64,000 bases of DNA from Solibacillus silvestris. GTDB taxonomy: Bacteria > Bacillota > Bacilli > Bacillales_A > Planococcaceae. This document shows positions 1 to 8,628 of the stretch, in pieces. Positions within the stretch are counted from its first letter, which is position 1. Every line of letters begins with the position of its first letter. The position numbers were made by a program, and so were the translations under genes. The stretch covers positions 2,020,001 to 2,084,000 of the forward strand of contig CP014609.1 of assembly GCA_001586195.1 (NCBI GenBank), in the 5' to 3' direction. Below the pieces are notes generated by a model. That model had not been told where the DNA came from and did not search any database. It saw nothing but the letters and a program-made list of their open reading frames with translations.

Positions 1-649
1 AAGAAAGGTTTACTGTAAAGTTGCTAATCGCACCTTTTGTAGAAGCATAGTCCATTAAAAATGTGGATGGATTGTACGATTGAACCGATGTCGTCGTAAT
101 AATCGCACTGCCCGGTTCCAAATGTTCTTCAGCTGCTTTAACGGCTTCAAACATGCTGATAATGTTTACTTTGAACGTATCTTCAACTTGTTTGATTGTT
201 AAATCACTTAGTGTTGGCTGTGCAATCTGCTGTCCTGCATTCAGGACGAGTGTGTCCAATCCGCCAAACGCTTCTACTGTTTTTTTCACCATTTCAGTCG
301 CCACGCCATCTTCACGCAAGTCATATGGCAGCAGCAATGCTTTTGTTCCGGCTTCTTCAATTAATGCTTTCACTTCATTTGCATCTTCTTCTTCACCTGG
401 GAAGAACTGAATGGCTACATTTGAGCCTTCGCGTGCATAAGCAATCGCGGCAGCACGGCCAATTCCGGAATCGCCACCGGTAATTAAAGCATTACGTCCT
501 TTCAGACGATTATGCCCTTTATATGATTCTTCTCCACAATCAGGTTTTGGACTCATTTCATTTTGTAGCGCTGGAGTATTCTGTTCTTGATCCGGGAATT
601 TCTCCGTATGAAATTTTTTTCGTGGATCGTTTAGATTTGGGTTTCCCAT
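1..649 (-). CDS. SDR-family oxidoreductase, general stress protein 39-like (3' end outside window)
   Basis: This is a short-chain dehydrogenase/reductase that probably reduces or oxidises small carbonyls or alcohols with NAD(P)H; the substrate is unknown. The first ~216 codons are present and the C-terminus runs off the left edge. After a hydrophilic ~40-residue N-terminal extension typical of the YdaD/YhxD/GSP39 subgroup come the Rossmann motif TGGDSGIGRA, the NAG motif (LNAGQ), and the catalytic Ser (TTTSVQ) and Tyr/Lys (YASTKGA). The ATG at 649 follows an AGGAGA ribosome site. A sigma-B promoter lies about 110 bp upstream, matching the general-stress role of B. subtilis homologues. The family is certain; the paralogue is less so. 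Confidence 0.9.
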   Translation of the reverse strand, partial: MGNPNLNDPRKKFHTEKFPDQEQNTPALQNEMSPKPDCGEESYKGHNRLKGRNALITGGDSGIGRAAAIAYAREGSNVAIQFFPGEEEDANEVKALIEEAGTKALLLPYDLREDGVATEMVKKTVEAFGGLDTLVLNAGQQIAQPTLSDLTIKQVEDTFKVNIISMFEAVKAAEEHLEPGSAIITTTSVQSYNPSTFLMDYASTKGAISNFTVNLS

Positions 650-755
650 CAAAAATCATCTCCTATATAGTTAGTACAAAATTGCAAGGATAAATCCTGT
701 AAGGTTTATAAATGCTTAACAGATTTTCCTTCACAAAAATTGTTACATTTTTTGA

Positions 756-780
756 ATACCCTGTATGATTTACTTTAAAC
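756..780 (-). promoter_or_regulatory. sigma-B promoter of the SDR gene
   Basis: On the minus strand GTTTAA (-35, 775-780) is followed after 13 bases by GGGTAT (-10, 756-761). This matches the sigma-B consensus GTTTAA-N12-16-GGGWAW closely. It lies ~107 bases before the SDR start. The product family is a known general-stress protein, which supports the call. Confidence 0.8.
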
Positions 781-824
781 AGTTTCAGACTTTATTCTTC
801 GATTAAATCAATTGTGCTCATTTT

Positions 825-2441
825 TTATTGTGTTTCCGGGAAAAATACTTGGGCTGTGCTGATATCCACCAGAGTAGGACCATTCGTATTGAGTGCTTCT
901 TCCATCACGGACTCAAGCTCGGTATCTGAAGCAGGTCGTAATCCTTTCCAACCGCAAGCTTCTGCCAATTTCACAAAATCAGGGTTCGTTAAATCGACTC
1001 CAACTTCTTCCTTCTTCGCAACTTTTAGCTTGTCCCTTTCCATTTGCAGACTTTCATTATTCAAGACAACGACCGTAATATCAAGTTCATAACGAGTTGC
1101 TGTTAATAAATCTGCAAGCACCATTTGAAGCCCCCCGTCGCCTACAACCGCCACTACTTGCTTTTCTGGCTGGATGAGCTTCGCGGCCATCGCTGCTGGA
1201 AGGCCAAAGCCCATTGTCCGCCAGTAACCGGAAAATAATACAGATTGATCTTTTTGTTTGAAGTTACGATTCGTCCATACTGTATTATCCCCTGTATCCA
1301 GTGCGAGAATAGCATCCGGTGCTACTGTTCGGTCAATGGCGCGGATAATTCGGGAAGGATGAACAGGATAACCTTTCGTATTGCCCTCCTCCTCATTTTG
1401 CGCTGCCCATTTCTCTTTTGCTTGCTGTAAATGGGCTACCCAATCCTCGGAGCGGCTGAATTCTTGCAGGCTCTCCGTTAAAATTGGTATAACTTCCTCT
1501 GTTTTGCCAATGATTCCAAGTTCTGTCGGAATTTCTTTTACAAACTTATCAAATTGGCGGTCAATCTGAATAATTCGAGCATCCGTTGGCACAAACCCTT
1601 CCGGCCACCAAGTCGTGCCAGCAAGAAGTACTACATCTGCCTGCTTAAATACATCAGCTGCATAGGGATTCCCGCCTTCACCAATCCCTTGTAAAACAAG
1701 CGGTGAAGATTCATCAAACAAACCTTTTCCGCCCAGGCTTGTAAGAATGCCGGCTCCCCATAGATCCGCCAGTTTTTCCAAATCTGCTGATACAGACGTG
1801 GCACCTATACCAGCCAGGATCATTGGTCGCTTGGCCATTCTCATAATGTCTGCTGCGTGTTTCAGACTTTCATTAGTAAAGCTGGAAGTACCTTCTATTA
1901 CGTCAGGTAATCGACGCGGTTCCCCTTTAGCAGGCATCATTAAAATATCCTTTGGTATCGAGATATGAGTAACAACCCTCTGTCCGAGAGATGTCCGCGC
2001 TGCTTTTTGCAGGACTTCAATCGTCGCATCCGGGTTGGCAAGATTTGCAGAATAAGCAGCAAAAGGCTTAACAAGCTCCTGCTGGTCAATATATTGCGGA
2101 TATTCCGTTCCGATTTTATCGCTCTCGGCCTGTCCAGTGATTGCAAGTACAGGCGCTCTGTCTGCATATGCATCACCAAGTCCATTTATAAGATTTGCTG
2201 CACCTGGTCCCATTGTTGCGGTACACACACCAAGGCCACCAGTCAATTTAGCCTCTGCAGATGCCATAAAAGCAGCTGTCGACTCATGTTTTACAGCAAT
2301 GTATTTAATTTTATCCTGTTTCGCCAGTGCATCGATGATTCCAAATGTTGCATCACCAACTACCCCATATATCCGTCGTACACCGAACATATACAATTGA
2401 TCGAGCATCAATTCAGAAACTGTTCTTTCTGTTTTTCCCAT
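825..2441 (-). CDS. ydaP: Thiamine-diphosphate pyruvate oxidase (YdaP/CidC-like)
   Basis: This ThDP-dependent enzyme of the pyruvate oxidase/acetolactate synthase superfamily probably converts pyruvate to acetate plus CO2 at the membrane. It is 538 residues long, slightly short of B. subtilis YdaP. Three domains are visible. The N-terminal pyrimidine-binding domain has the activating Glu in VKHESTAAF (~residue 52). The central domain (~190-320) binds a nucleotide cofactor (FAD in this subfamily). The C-terminal PP domain has the ThDP motif from GDGGLQM (~432) to NN about 27 residues later. The ATG at 2441 sits 10 bases after AAGGAGG. Its own sigma-B promoter lies upstream, as for B. subtilis ydaP, so it pairs with the SDR as a general-stress unit. 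Acetolactate synthase is a less likely alternative. Confidence 0.85.
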   Translation of the reverse strand: MGKTERTVSELMLDQLYMFGVRRIYGVVGDATFGIIDALAKQDKIKYIAVKHESTAAFMASAEAKLTGGLGVCTATMGPGAANLINGLGDAYADRAPVLAITGQAESDKIGTEYPQYIDQQELVKPFAAYSANLANPDATIEVLQKAARTSLGQRVVTHISIPKDILMMPAKGEPRRLPDVIEGTSSFTNESLKHAADIMRMAKRPMILAGIGATSVSADLEKLADLWGAGILTSLGGKGLFDESSPLVLQGIGEGGNPYAADVFKQADVVLLAGTTWWPEGFVPTDARIIQIDRQFDKFVKEIPTELGIIGKTEEVIPILTESLQEFSRSEDWVAHLQQAKEKWAAQNEEEGNTKGYPVHPSRIIRAIDRTVAPDAILALDTGDNTVWTNRNFKQKDQSVLFSGYWRTMGFGLPAAMAAKLIQPEKQVVAVVGDGGLQMVLADLLTATRYELDITVVVLNNESLQMERDKLKVAKKEEVGVDLTNPDFVKLAEACGWKGLRPASDTELESVMEEALNTNGPTLVDISTAQVFFPETQ

Positions 2442-2522
2442 GACATATGAACCTCCTTGATAGATCTTCCTAACCTGCCAGTTAAAAAGTCCAATTTATA
2501 TTTTTTGTTCATATTTTTTAAC

Positions 2523-2547
2523 TTTCCCTAAATCATTCGAGTTAATC
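2523..2547 (-). promoter_or_regulatory. sigma-B promoter of the pyruvate oxidase gene
   Basis: On the minus strand GATTAA (2542-2547), a 13-base spacer and GGGAAA (2523-2528) fit a sigma-B promoter with one mismatch in the -35 box. It lies 82 bases before the start codon. The neighbouring SDR gene has the same architecture with the same 13-base spacer. Confidence 0.7.
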
Positions 2548-2685
2548 TTCCTTTTTTAATACAAGTTATCTAAATACTGCGTCGGGATGTTTTATTAAAA
2601 AATATAATGAATGCACTTTTGGAAATATCTTTTCTTCGTGGTTTTTTTGAGGTTGTGCTATATTCAAACTGTCAGGAGTGATTTG

Positions 2686-3111
2686 ATGAAGAAATTTTTA
2701 ACGATTACTGCAATAATCCTTGTTTTACTCGGAGCAGCCGGATATGCTGTTTGGCATTTTGGTACAAATATTGCTTCCGAAAAAATCGTACAACAAGTAG
2801 AAGCTAATTTAAATGATGAAGATAAAGAGGAAGTAAAATCCTATATTGCAAAAGATCCAAAGCTTCAGGAGATTGTAAACGAAGCAGCAACTACGGATCC
2901 CGATTCTCTTCCCTTCCAAACTAAAGAAGAAGCAACTCGTCTGTTAATAAAAAAAGTAGGCATTAATCGTTTACTTGCCATCCAGGAACAGGCTCAAAAT
3001 GGTTCCATGAGTATTGATGAAGTCGTATCCGAAATGGAAGGTACGCTTACCGAGGATGAAATTTCTGCGTTAAAATATGTTTTGTACAAGGAATTGTATA
3101 ATCAGAATTAG
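2686..3111 (+). CDS. Membrane-anchored hypothetical protein
   Basis: I do not recognise this 141-residue protein. The start at 2686 was chosen because CAGGAGTG lies 5-6 bases before it; the open frame extends 25 codons further upstream without a ribosome site. Residues 3-22 form one hydrophobic segment after MKK, so it is an uncleaved anchor or signal peptide. The rest is acidic and predicted helical, with many Glu, Asp and Lys, and no cysteines. It is one of the few plus-strand genes and is followed directly by a terminator, so it is probably monocistronic. Confidence 0.7.
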   Translation: MKKFLTITAIILVLLGAAGYAVWHFGTNIASEKIVQQVEANLNDEDKEEVKSYIAKDPKLQEIVNEAATTDPDSLPFQTKEEATRLLIKKVGINRLLAIQEQAQNGSMSIDEVVSEMEGTLTEDEISALKYVLYKELYNQN

Positions 3112-3150
3112 TCAGCATGTAATCTATAGCAGCAGGGAATACAAAAATAA

Positions 3151-3189
3151 AACTCGATTTCGAATAAACGGAATCGAGTTCTTTTTTTA
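3151..3189 (+). terminator. Rho-independent terminator
   Basis: AACTCGATT (3151-3159) pairs with AATCGAGTT (3172-3180) and is followed by CTTTTTTTAT. It ends the plus-strand hypothetical gene, and the A-rich left flank may also serve the convergent acetyltransferase. Confidence 0.8.
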
Positions 3190-3200
3190 TTAAATTATAT

Positions 3201-3680
3201 TTACATTATATTATGTATTTGCAGATTCTTTTGCATAGTAACAGTTGGGATTTCATCACCATTTTTATTAATGATGATTTCTTCCTTCACGATTTTATAT
3301 CCCATTTTTGAATAAAGCGCGATATTATTCTTTTCATTTTTTCGAACTTTGCATATTGAAACAAATATATTATTTTGCATAGCGTAGCGTTCTAAATATT
3401 TCACCAAATTAGTTGCTACGCCCTTCCCCTGGTGTGTAGGTAATACAGACAATCTTGAGAAATACATAAACTCATCATTTAAAACACATTTTACGAGTGC
3501 TATTAATTCATCGTTATCGTATACACCGATTATTTCTGTCCCTTGTTTTACCTCAGTAATAATGGATTCTGTTGTTTCATTTAAAGCACTGGACGGTTGT
3601 GGATCTGTTTCGTAACGCTTAAACGCTTGATGGATAACTTTAACCGCTTTTGCTGGTTCTATATTCATTTCAATTTTCAA
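3201..3680 (-). CDS. GNAT-family N-acetyltransferase
   Basis: This predicted acetyl-CoA-dependent acyltransferase has an unknown acceptor. The GNAT core is clear: an acetyl-CoA pyrophosphate loop in LPTHQGKGVATNLV (motif A), preceded by the beta strand FMYFSRLSVL, with a C-terminal NNIALYSKMGYKIV motif B. I placed the start at the TTG at 3680, which has GGAAGGGG at good distance. The frame continues 16 codons upstream with no ribosome site. The protein is ~159 residues, the usual family length, and stands alone on the minus strand. Confidence 0.8.
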   Translation of the reverse strand: MKIEMNIEPAKAVKVIHQAFKRYETDPQPSSALNETTESIITEVKQGTEIIGVYDNDELIALVKCVLNDEFMYFSRLSVLPTHQGKGVATNLVKYLERYAMQNNIFVSICKVRKNEKNNIALYSKMGYKIVKEEIIINKNGDEIPTVTMQKNLQIHNIM

Positions 3681-3750
3681 ATTAACACCCCTTCCAATAA
3701 ATATAAATCTATACTTATAATTATACATATATTACAAATTAAGTAAATTA

Positions 3751-3790
3751 AAAAAGAACACTTTCCTTATATCAGAAAAATGTTCTTTTT
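3751..3790 (-). terminator. Terminator hairpin after the 47-residue membrane protein gene
   Basis: A perfect 10-bp inverted repeat, AAAAAGAACA (3751-3760) and TGTTCTTTTT (3781-3790), has a 20-base loop and A/T tracts on both sides, so it could act in both directions. Confidence 0.6.
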
Positions 3791-3866
3791 AGTCATATTT
3801 ATTTAATCTCAAAATCACTTAGCGGTTGAAGCCCTTGTATAGTAATGCTTGGTGAATGACGAGAAT

Positions 3867-4010
3867 TCAATTCTTATAAAGAAATTCAGCGATCGAATAA
3901 ACTATAGAAATAAAGGGTAGCGCAACAAAAAAGAAAAACCAGAAGAAATCCGCATTATTAATTTTAAGCCTAGGTTTAATTTCTTTTTTTGCTTTTACAC
4001 CAATCTCCAT
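3867..4010 (-). CDS. Small single-pass membrane protein (47 aa)
   Basis: This is a short open frame of 47 codons. The ATG at 4010 sits 7 bases after AAAGGAG. A Lys-rich N-terminus (MEIGVKAKKEIKPRLK) precedes one strongly hydrophobic stretch (residues 21-39, with a run of Phe) and a short charged tail ending YKN. The ribosome site, the clear membrane topology and a downstream hairpin support a real gene; the function is unknown. It accounts for most of the 463-bp gap between the GNAT and lipoprotein genes. Confidence 0.6.
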   Translation of the reverse strand: MEIGVKAKKEIKPRLKINNADFFWFFFFVALPFISIVYSIAEFLYKN

Positions 4011-4143
4011 TACTACACTCCTTTACTACATAATTTTGAAGAAGATTCACTTCTTATTTATCCAAAACTGTAGTAAATCATATACCCTTTCTTTTAGGAA
4101 AGCAACCTATTTATCAAGATAATTTTAAATGCATTTTTTCGGA

Positions 4144-4554
4144 TTATCTTTCAATATAAATTACATCATTTGTAGGCTCAAGAACCTCTTTATCGCCTAA
4201 AGAAAATGTGGTATGTAAACGTTCAATTTCTGCATACTGAACAGCTTTACCCTCATTCACAAAAACCAATAGATATATATCATCTCTCGAACCAATGTTG
4301 CTTGGATCCGTGAATTTAACGCCGATCTGTTCTTCTATACCTGTTTGTGTCGTATATGGCTGAACTAAAAACGCCTTGTCCCATTCGAAATCGTCAAATG
4401 TGTTTAGATAAGTTTTGCTGGTACTATTATCGGATACCATAATAATTGATGAATGCAGTCTTTTTTCAATTTCTGTATTCCGTATCATATCGCTATTATT
4501 ACACCCGGTTATCATTTGTAAAGTCAACAACATAAATGCAATTTGTTTGAACAA
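4144..4554 (-). CDS. Small lipoprotein of unknown function
   Basis: This 136-residue exported protein begins with a lipoprotein signal peptide: MFKQ, a hydrophobic core, then the lipobox MITGC with Cys18 followed by NNSD. The mature part is mixed alpha/beta, with a possible stalk (residues 20-40) and no recognised domain. An AAGGAG ribosome site precedes the ATG. It sits upstream of the small membrane protein in the same direction, but whether they share a transcript is unclear. Confidence 0.75.
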   Translation of the reverse strand: MFKQIAFMLLTLQMITGCNNSDMIRNTEIEKRLHSSIIMVSDNSTSKTYLNTFDDFEWDKAFLVQPYTTQTGIEEQIGVKFTDPSNIGSRDDIYLLVFVNEGKAVQYAEIERLHTTFSLGDKEVLEPTNDVIYIER

Positions 4555-4633
4555 TATTAAATCTCCTTTTGGACCATTTCAGAACCACTTCGGCTTACTG
4601 ATTCACGTCTGTCACCTGTAATTTACGATGAGA

Positions 4634-5203
4634 TTAGTTCCCCTCATAATGATAAATGATTTGTACAACCCCTGAAGAGAATGTTCTTGTATTCAAGACT
4701 TTTAAATTTAACCTCTCTTTTATATCGATAAATAACGGTTTGCCTTCTCCCAATACAACTGGATGAATGGATAATCTAAATTCGTCAACAAGCCGTAAAT
4801 TGATAAAAGTAGTAATGAGGCTTGCTCCGCCATATAGCCAAATATCCTTACCAGGTTTGTTCTTTAATTTAATCACTTCTTCACGGATGTTATCATTTAT
4901 AAATATTGCCTCATGACCGGTCCCGTTTTGAGTTCTGGAGAAAACATATTTCTCTTTACTATGAACCAAATCCCACATTTCTTTTTCGGTTTCGGAGCCT
5001 CCTTCTTTAGGAATATATTGTCCCCATAAGTCGTAGCTTTTTCTACCGTAAAAAATTGTATCTACTTGATTCAAAAAATCGTTAAAGTTCATTTCCGGGT
5101 CCATAATACACCAATCTATTTCACCGTTTTTCCCTTCAATCAATCCATCTAAAGTAATTGCCAAATCTAAAATTACTTTTCTCTTAGTTGTATGATCTGC
5201 CAT
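4634..5203 (-). CDS. Dihydrofolate reductase/RibD C-terminal family protein
   Basis: This is a 189-residue member of the RibD_C/DHFR-like fold (YyaP/YwjB group). These proteins bind NADPH and reduce small molecules, but the substrate is unproven. Family marks are the N-terminal strand LDLAITLDGLIEG, FYGRKSYDLW, the cofactor-loop region KDIWLYGGASLIT with its Gly-Gly pair, and the C-terminal HPVVLGEGKPLF. The start ATG follows GAGGGAG at 7-8 bases. It lies 26 bases after the next upstream acetyltransferase gene, so the two may be co-transcribed. It is not a housekeeping folate DHFR. Confidence 0.8.
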   Translation of the reverse strand: MADHTTKRKVILDLAITLDGLIEGKNGEIDWCIMDPEMNFNDFLNQVDTIFYGRKSYDLWGQYIPKEGGSETEKEMWDLVHSKEKYVFSRTQNGTGHEAIFINDNIREEVIKLKNKPGKDIWLYGGASLITTFINLRLVDEFRLSIHPVVLGEGKPLFIDIKERLNLKVLNTRTFSSGVVQIIYHYEGN

Positions 5204-5229
5204 AATTTTTTCTCCCTCTTTGATGCTGC

Positions 5230-5742
5230 TTACTTCCAGTCTTCACTCAAAATCGCGTAATAGTATTCATCCCACCACTCATCACCGTTCGGAATACATT
5301 TCTTGAAACATCCTTCCCTTCTCATGCCAATTTTCTCCATTACACGATATGAAGGCGGATTTTGTGGCTGACAAGTTGCGATCACTCTATGTAGCTTCTT
5401 TTCTTCAAAGGCATATTGTAACATTGCTTTAGCCGCTTCAGTAGCATATCCTTTATTATAAAATTTCGGGTTGAATACCCAGCCTATCTCATAAGTATGA
5501 TCTCCAAAATATTTGCCGAAAAATATATGTCCAATCAAAGTATTTTCACCTTTCAATATGACCGCGAACTTCTCCGCTTCCTCCCCCAAGTTTTGTTCGA
5601 TAAAATCTTTTGCCATTTCTTCTTTAAAAACCCCTTCAGGTATATATTTCATGACATTGGCATCGGATGTATATTCATATACCGCTTGTAAATCTTCCAT
5701 ATTAAATTTTCGTATTAATAATCTTTCGGTTTCAGTGTGCAT
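5230..5742 (-). CDS. RimJ/RimL-type GNAT acetyltransferase
   Basis: This 170-residue GNAT of the ribosomal-protein-alanine acetyltransferase-like group (Acetyltransf_3) begins ETERLLIRKFNMEDL, the hallmark N-terminus. It has IGWVFNPKFYNKGYATEAA as the acetyl-CoA loop and a C-terminal NPPSYRVMEKIGMRREG. The acceptor is unknown; many relatives act on small amines or antibiotics. The start ATG is preceded by a G-rich ribosome site. It is probably the first gene of a pair with the RibD-like gene 26 bases downstream. Confidence 0.85.
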   Translation of the reverse strand: MHTETERLLIRKFNMEDLQAVYEYTSDANVMKYIPEGVFKEEMAKDFIEQNLGEEAEKFAVILKGENTLIGHIFFGKYFGDHTYEIGWVFNPKFYNKGYATEAAKAMLQYAFEEKKLHRVIATCQPQNPPSYRVMEKIGMRREGCFKKCIPNGDEWWDEYYYAILSEDWK

Positions 5743-5835
5743 TCCCTTCCCCCCATTTATAACTACTATTTTCTAGTTTCGACATTGCTTGATTGTTTAC
5801 CTTTTTAATAAAACGTTCTGATTACTTCAAACAGA

Positions 5836-5866
5836 AAATCCTCACCACACGAGTTGGCGAGGATTT
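5836..5866 (-). terminator. Terminator-like hairpin after alkaline phosphatase
   Basis: AAATCCTCACCA (5836-5847) and TGGCGAGGATTT (5855-5866) form a 12-bp stem with one mismatch, just past the phosphatase stop. The U-tract is short (TCTGTTT), so efficiency is uncertain. Confidence 0.55.
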
Positions 5867-5876
5867 CACTTAGCAT

Positions 5877-7532
5877 TTACTTAAGCATGTTGATTGTTTC
5901 TTTTGAAATATAGAAGCCACTTTCATTGTATACGCTGATTGTATTTGTCTGAATTTCATTTGTAGTCTCTTTGCCTGATTTATCCGTTGTTTTTTTAATG
6001 ATAACATCCTTATTTTCAGGGATTTCAAAAGTAGTCGTGCCTTTCTTCACTACAAGTACCGCATTTTCCTTATCCGAAAGGTCGATTGTAGTCGTCATTC
6101 CTTTGCCATTCAGTGCTGCTTCTGCGTTAGCGTAAAGATCTTTTGTTAATTTATCTAACTTAATGCCCATAAAGTTGGCCATTTCTATTGCTAAATCAGT
6201 ATTATCTACTAGTCCGGAAATGCGTTTTGGTCCATAAGAGTACAGGAATACGTCATCGCCTGTATGTCCTCCACTAGTGTAACCTAAATCCGCACGTTTT
6301 GATAAAAGATTGACGAATGTACCGGCAAGCTTCTTCGTTTCTGTTGCATTCAGGGCAGCCGTTTCCTCTGCAGTTAAATTATCCAGTCCATATAATTTAG
6401 CTACTTCCACTAAATTCGAACGGTCCGGCTTTAATTGACTTAGTGCACCTTCCACTGTCATCGTTGCCTTCTTCAATGGATTTATATAATTGGATATATT
6501 AATTTTGTCATATGTAGAGCTCGTGTTTTCATTACCAATCGTAATCCCGCTGTTGCCGTGATCTGTTACTGCTATAACCATCGTATTCTTGTCTTTTTTC
6601 GCAAATTTCAGCGCTTCATTTACCGCATCATCGAATGACAAAATATCCGTAACCATTCCGATTGGATCATTCGCATGAGCTGCCCAGTCAATTTTACTCC
6701 CTTCAATCATAAGGAAGAACCCATCTTTATCTTTGTTCAGCGTATCGATTGCTTTTGATGTCATTTCTGCCAGTGAAGGTTCATTTGAGTTTGTTTTCGT
6801 ACGATCTAGATTATACGCTAAAGAACTGCCGGCAAAACTACCGTAAATTTTATTGGAATTGGACGTTAGTAACTCATCACGCGTTGTAATTAGGTCATAT
6901 CCTTTATCTTCAATTACGCTAACTAGATTTTCGCCATCTTTCCGGTTTTCTGATTTTAAGTAATCATATCCGCCGCCAAGAATCACATCCATATTTTGAT
7001 ACACTTGTTGTTCTCCGATATCGTCATAATTACTGCGAGACGTTACGTGTGAAGAGAAACTGGCAGGTGTCGCATGCTGAATTTCAGAAGTTGACACGAT
7101 TCCTGTAGCCTTGCCTAATTGTTTTGCTCCTTCTAACACATTTGCAACTGGTGTAAATGCATTGTCCGGGTTTCCTTCTACGCCCGGCATATCAATTACG
7201 GATGGCAGTACCCCTACATACCCGCTGTTTGATTTATGGCCGGTAGCAAGTGCCGTTCCAGCTGGTGCCGAATCTGTAATAGCTGATTCTGCTGAATACG
7301 TTGTCACACCACCTGTTAAAATTTCATCCATTGCGAGACTTTCACCTTTGTACCAGCGAGCTAACGATACAGCGTTATTGCTGGAACCGTCCATCACGAG
7401 CATGATGACATTAGTTGGCTCCTTTTTTGCTTGTTTCGCTTCAGCTTCAGTATTGAACTGCATGACAGAAAGAGATGATACTGCCACTGTCCCCGCAAGT
7501 GCATATGTAAACCATTTTTTCTTGTTCTTCAT
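5877..7532 (-). CDS. phoA: Secreted alkaline phosphatase
   Basis: This extracellular phosphomonoesterase (about 551 residues) releases phosphate from organic esters, most likely under phosphate limitation. It starts with a signal peptide (MKNKKKW, a hydrophobic stretch, then AEAKQA). Visible metal and active-site elements are MLVMDGSSNN (Asp ligand), the nucleophile region ITDSAPAGTALATG with Ser at ~88, MIEGSKIDWAAHANDP (Glu, Asp, His), VTDHGNSG (Asp-His) and SGGHTGDDV (His). The C-terminal ~80 residues form an extra beta-rich tail beyond the catalytic core. The ATG at 7532 was chosen; a TTG three bases upstream has better ribosome-site spacing. The upstream region contains several TGTAAA/TTTACA hexamers resembling Pho boxes, but without a clean 11-base period. 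Confidence 0.9.
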   Translation of the reverse strand: MKNKKKWFTYALAGTVAVSSLSVMQFNTEAEAKQAKKEPTNVIMLVMDGSSNNAVSLARWYKGESLAMDEILTGGVTTYSAESAITDSAPAGTALATGHKSNSGYVGVLPSVIDMPGVEGNPDNAFTPVANVLEGAKQLGKATGIVSTSEIQHATPASFSSHVTSRSNYDDIGEQQVYQNMDVILGGGYDYLKSENRKDGENLVSVIEDKGYDLITTRDELLTSNSNKIYGSFAGSSLAYNLDRTKTNSNEPSLAEMTSKAIDTLNKDKDGFFLMIEGSKIDWAAHANDPIGMVTDILSFDDAVNEALKFAKKDKNTMVIAVTDHGNSGITIGNENTSSTYDKINISNYINPLKKATMTVEGALSQLKPDRSNLVEVAKLYGLDNLTAEETAALNATETKKLAGTFVNLLSKRADLGYTSGGHTGDDVFLYSYGPKRISGLVDNTDLAIEMANFMGIKLDKLTKDLYANAEAALNGKGMTTTIDLSDKENAVLVVKKGTTTFEIPENKDVIIKKTTDKSGKETTNEIQTNTISVYNESGFYISKETINMLK

Positions 7533-7694
7533 CAATGAAATTTCCTCCTAAGCAACTGCTAATTTGTAATTCGATTTCATTGTAAATTTCATTTGTAAAT
7601 CTAGAATGCTAGAATTGTTAAGAAATATTGAGTCATTGTGAAGATCAAAAAAAAGAGGGAAGCTCTCATGCCGCTTCACCACTTTAAAAATTGA

Positions 7695-8480
7695 TTATAG
7701 TAAAATATCTATCCATATTTTAATGGCCGTGGCACCAATCATAATTGCAAGCAGCCATTGCAGCATTTTTACATTCATTTTCTGACCGACTTTTGCACCA
7801 AGTGGCGCAGCGATGATACTAGCGATAATCATAATAAATGCCGGCCAATAGTCTACCTGGCCTGTCATCACTTTGCCGACACTACCACCGATCGAGGAGA
7901 TGAACGTAATTGCCAAGCTTGTCGCGATCGTGATTCGAGTTGGAATTTTTAACACCGTCAGCATAATCGGTACGAGTAAAAATCCGCCGGCTGCCCCGAC
8001 AATTCCTGACCCGATGCCGACAATCAGTGCAAGTGAGCTTGCCAATACTTTATTGAAGGTAATTTCTGTTGTATTTTCAACCGTTTTCTTTGGTATAAAC
8101 ATCATGACAGCTGCAATGGCGGCTAATAGACCATATACAATATTAACGGCATCTTCAGACAAAAATCCTGAACCGTAACTGCCGATGAAGCTACCGATTA
8201 AAATCGCCACACCCATATAGATAATGAGTTCTCTGTTTAACAACCCGCTTTTACGGTAAGCCCAAACCCCTGCAAGCGATGCAAATAGCACTTGTACAGC
8301 ACTAATTCCGGAAACTTCATGTGCGGTAAATGCCACCAAACCGAACATTGGCGGAATATAGAGCAGCAACGGGTATTTAATGATTGAACCGCCGACCCCT
8401 AGCATTCCGGATAGAAACGAGCCGATAAATCCAAGCCCGAATATGACCGCTATATACATAAATGATAAATCGATTTCCAT
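7695..8480 (-). CDS. yrkJ: TauE/SafE-family sulfite/sulfur anion exporter (YrkJ-like)
   Basis: This 261-residue polytopic membrane protein has about eight hydrophobic segments. Its duplicated Gly-rich helix pattern ([19 protein letters not shown] and [19 protein letters not shown]) is diagnostic of TauE/SafE (DUF81) permeases. It is the last gene of the sulfide operon and likely exports sulfite or another product of persulfide oxidation; the cargo is inferred from context and from S. aureus TauE. The ATG at 8480 follows AGAAGG; the frame also contains a TTG at 8498 that overlaps the ribosome site. A half CstR site (CAGGGTATAT) lies ~60 bp upstream. Confidence 0.85.
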   Translation of the reverse strand: MEIDLSFMYIAVIFGLGFIGSFLSGMLGVGGSIIKYPLLLYIPPMFGLVAFTAHEVSGISAVQVLFASLAGVWAYRKSGLLNRELIIYMGVAILIGSFIGSYGSGFLSEDAVNIVYGLLAAIAAVMMFIPKKTVENTTEITFNKVLASSLALIVGIGSGIVGAAGGFLLVPIMLTVLKIPTRITIATSLAITFISSIGGSVGKVMTGQVDYWPAFIMIIASIIAAPLGAKVGQKMNVKMLQWLLAIMIGATAIKIWIDILL

Positions 8481-8546
8481 ATGTTTTCCTTCTTTCAAAA
8501 ATTCAATTTATACCTCAGCTAAATAATTGTGACTTCGGCCAGGGTA

Positions 8547-8619
8547 TATCTTTATTCAACGGGCGTTTATATACACCCGCTGAATAAAGATATAGCGAGT
8601 AGAGCTTCATCTACCCGCT
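8547..8619. terminator. Double inverted repeat between tusA and the TauE gene
   Basis: Two stems lie in tandem. TATCTTTATTCA (8547-8558) pairs with TGAATAAAGATA (8581-8592), 12 bp perfect. AGCGAGTAGA (8594-8603) pairs with TCTACCCGCT (8610-8619). The second is followed on the plus strand by a T-run, and the first could attenuate readthrough from tusA into the exporter. Direction of action is uncertain. Confidence 0.5.
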
Positions 8620-8628
8620 ATTATTTTT

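Noticed and set aside
1965-2450. 161-codon plus-strand open frame
   Set aside because: It is antisense to the pyruvate oxidase gene, which has clear ThDP motifs and a sigma-B promoter; it has no ribosome site or recognisable product.
7565-7622. TGTAAA/TGTTAA hexamers upstream of the alkaline phosphatase as PhoP boxes
   Set aside because: Spacings are 16, 13 and 23 bases, not the 11-base period expected, so I did not list them as a regulatory site.
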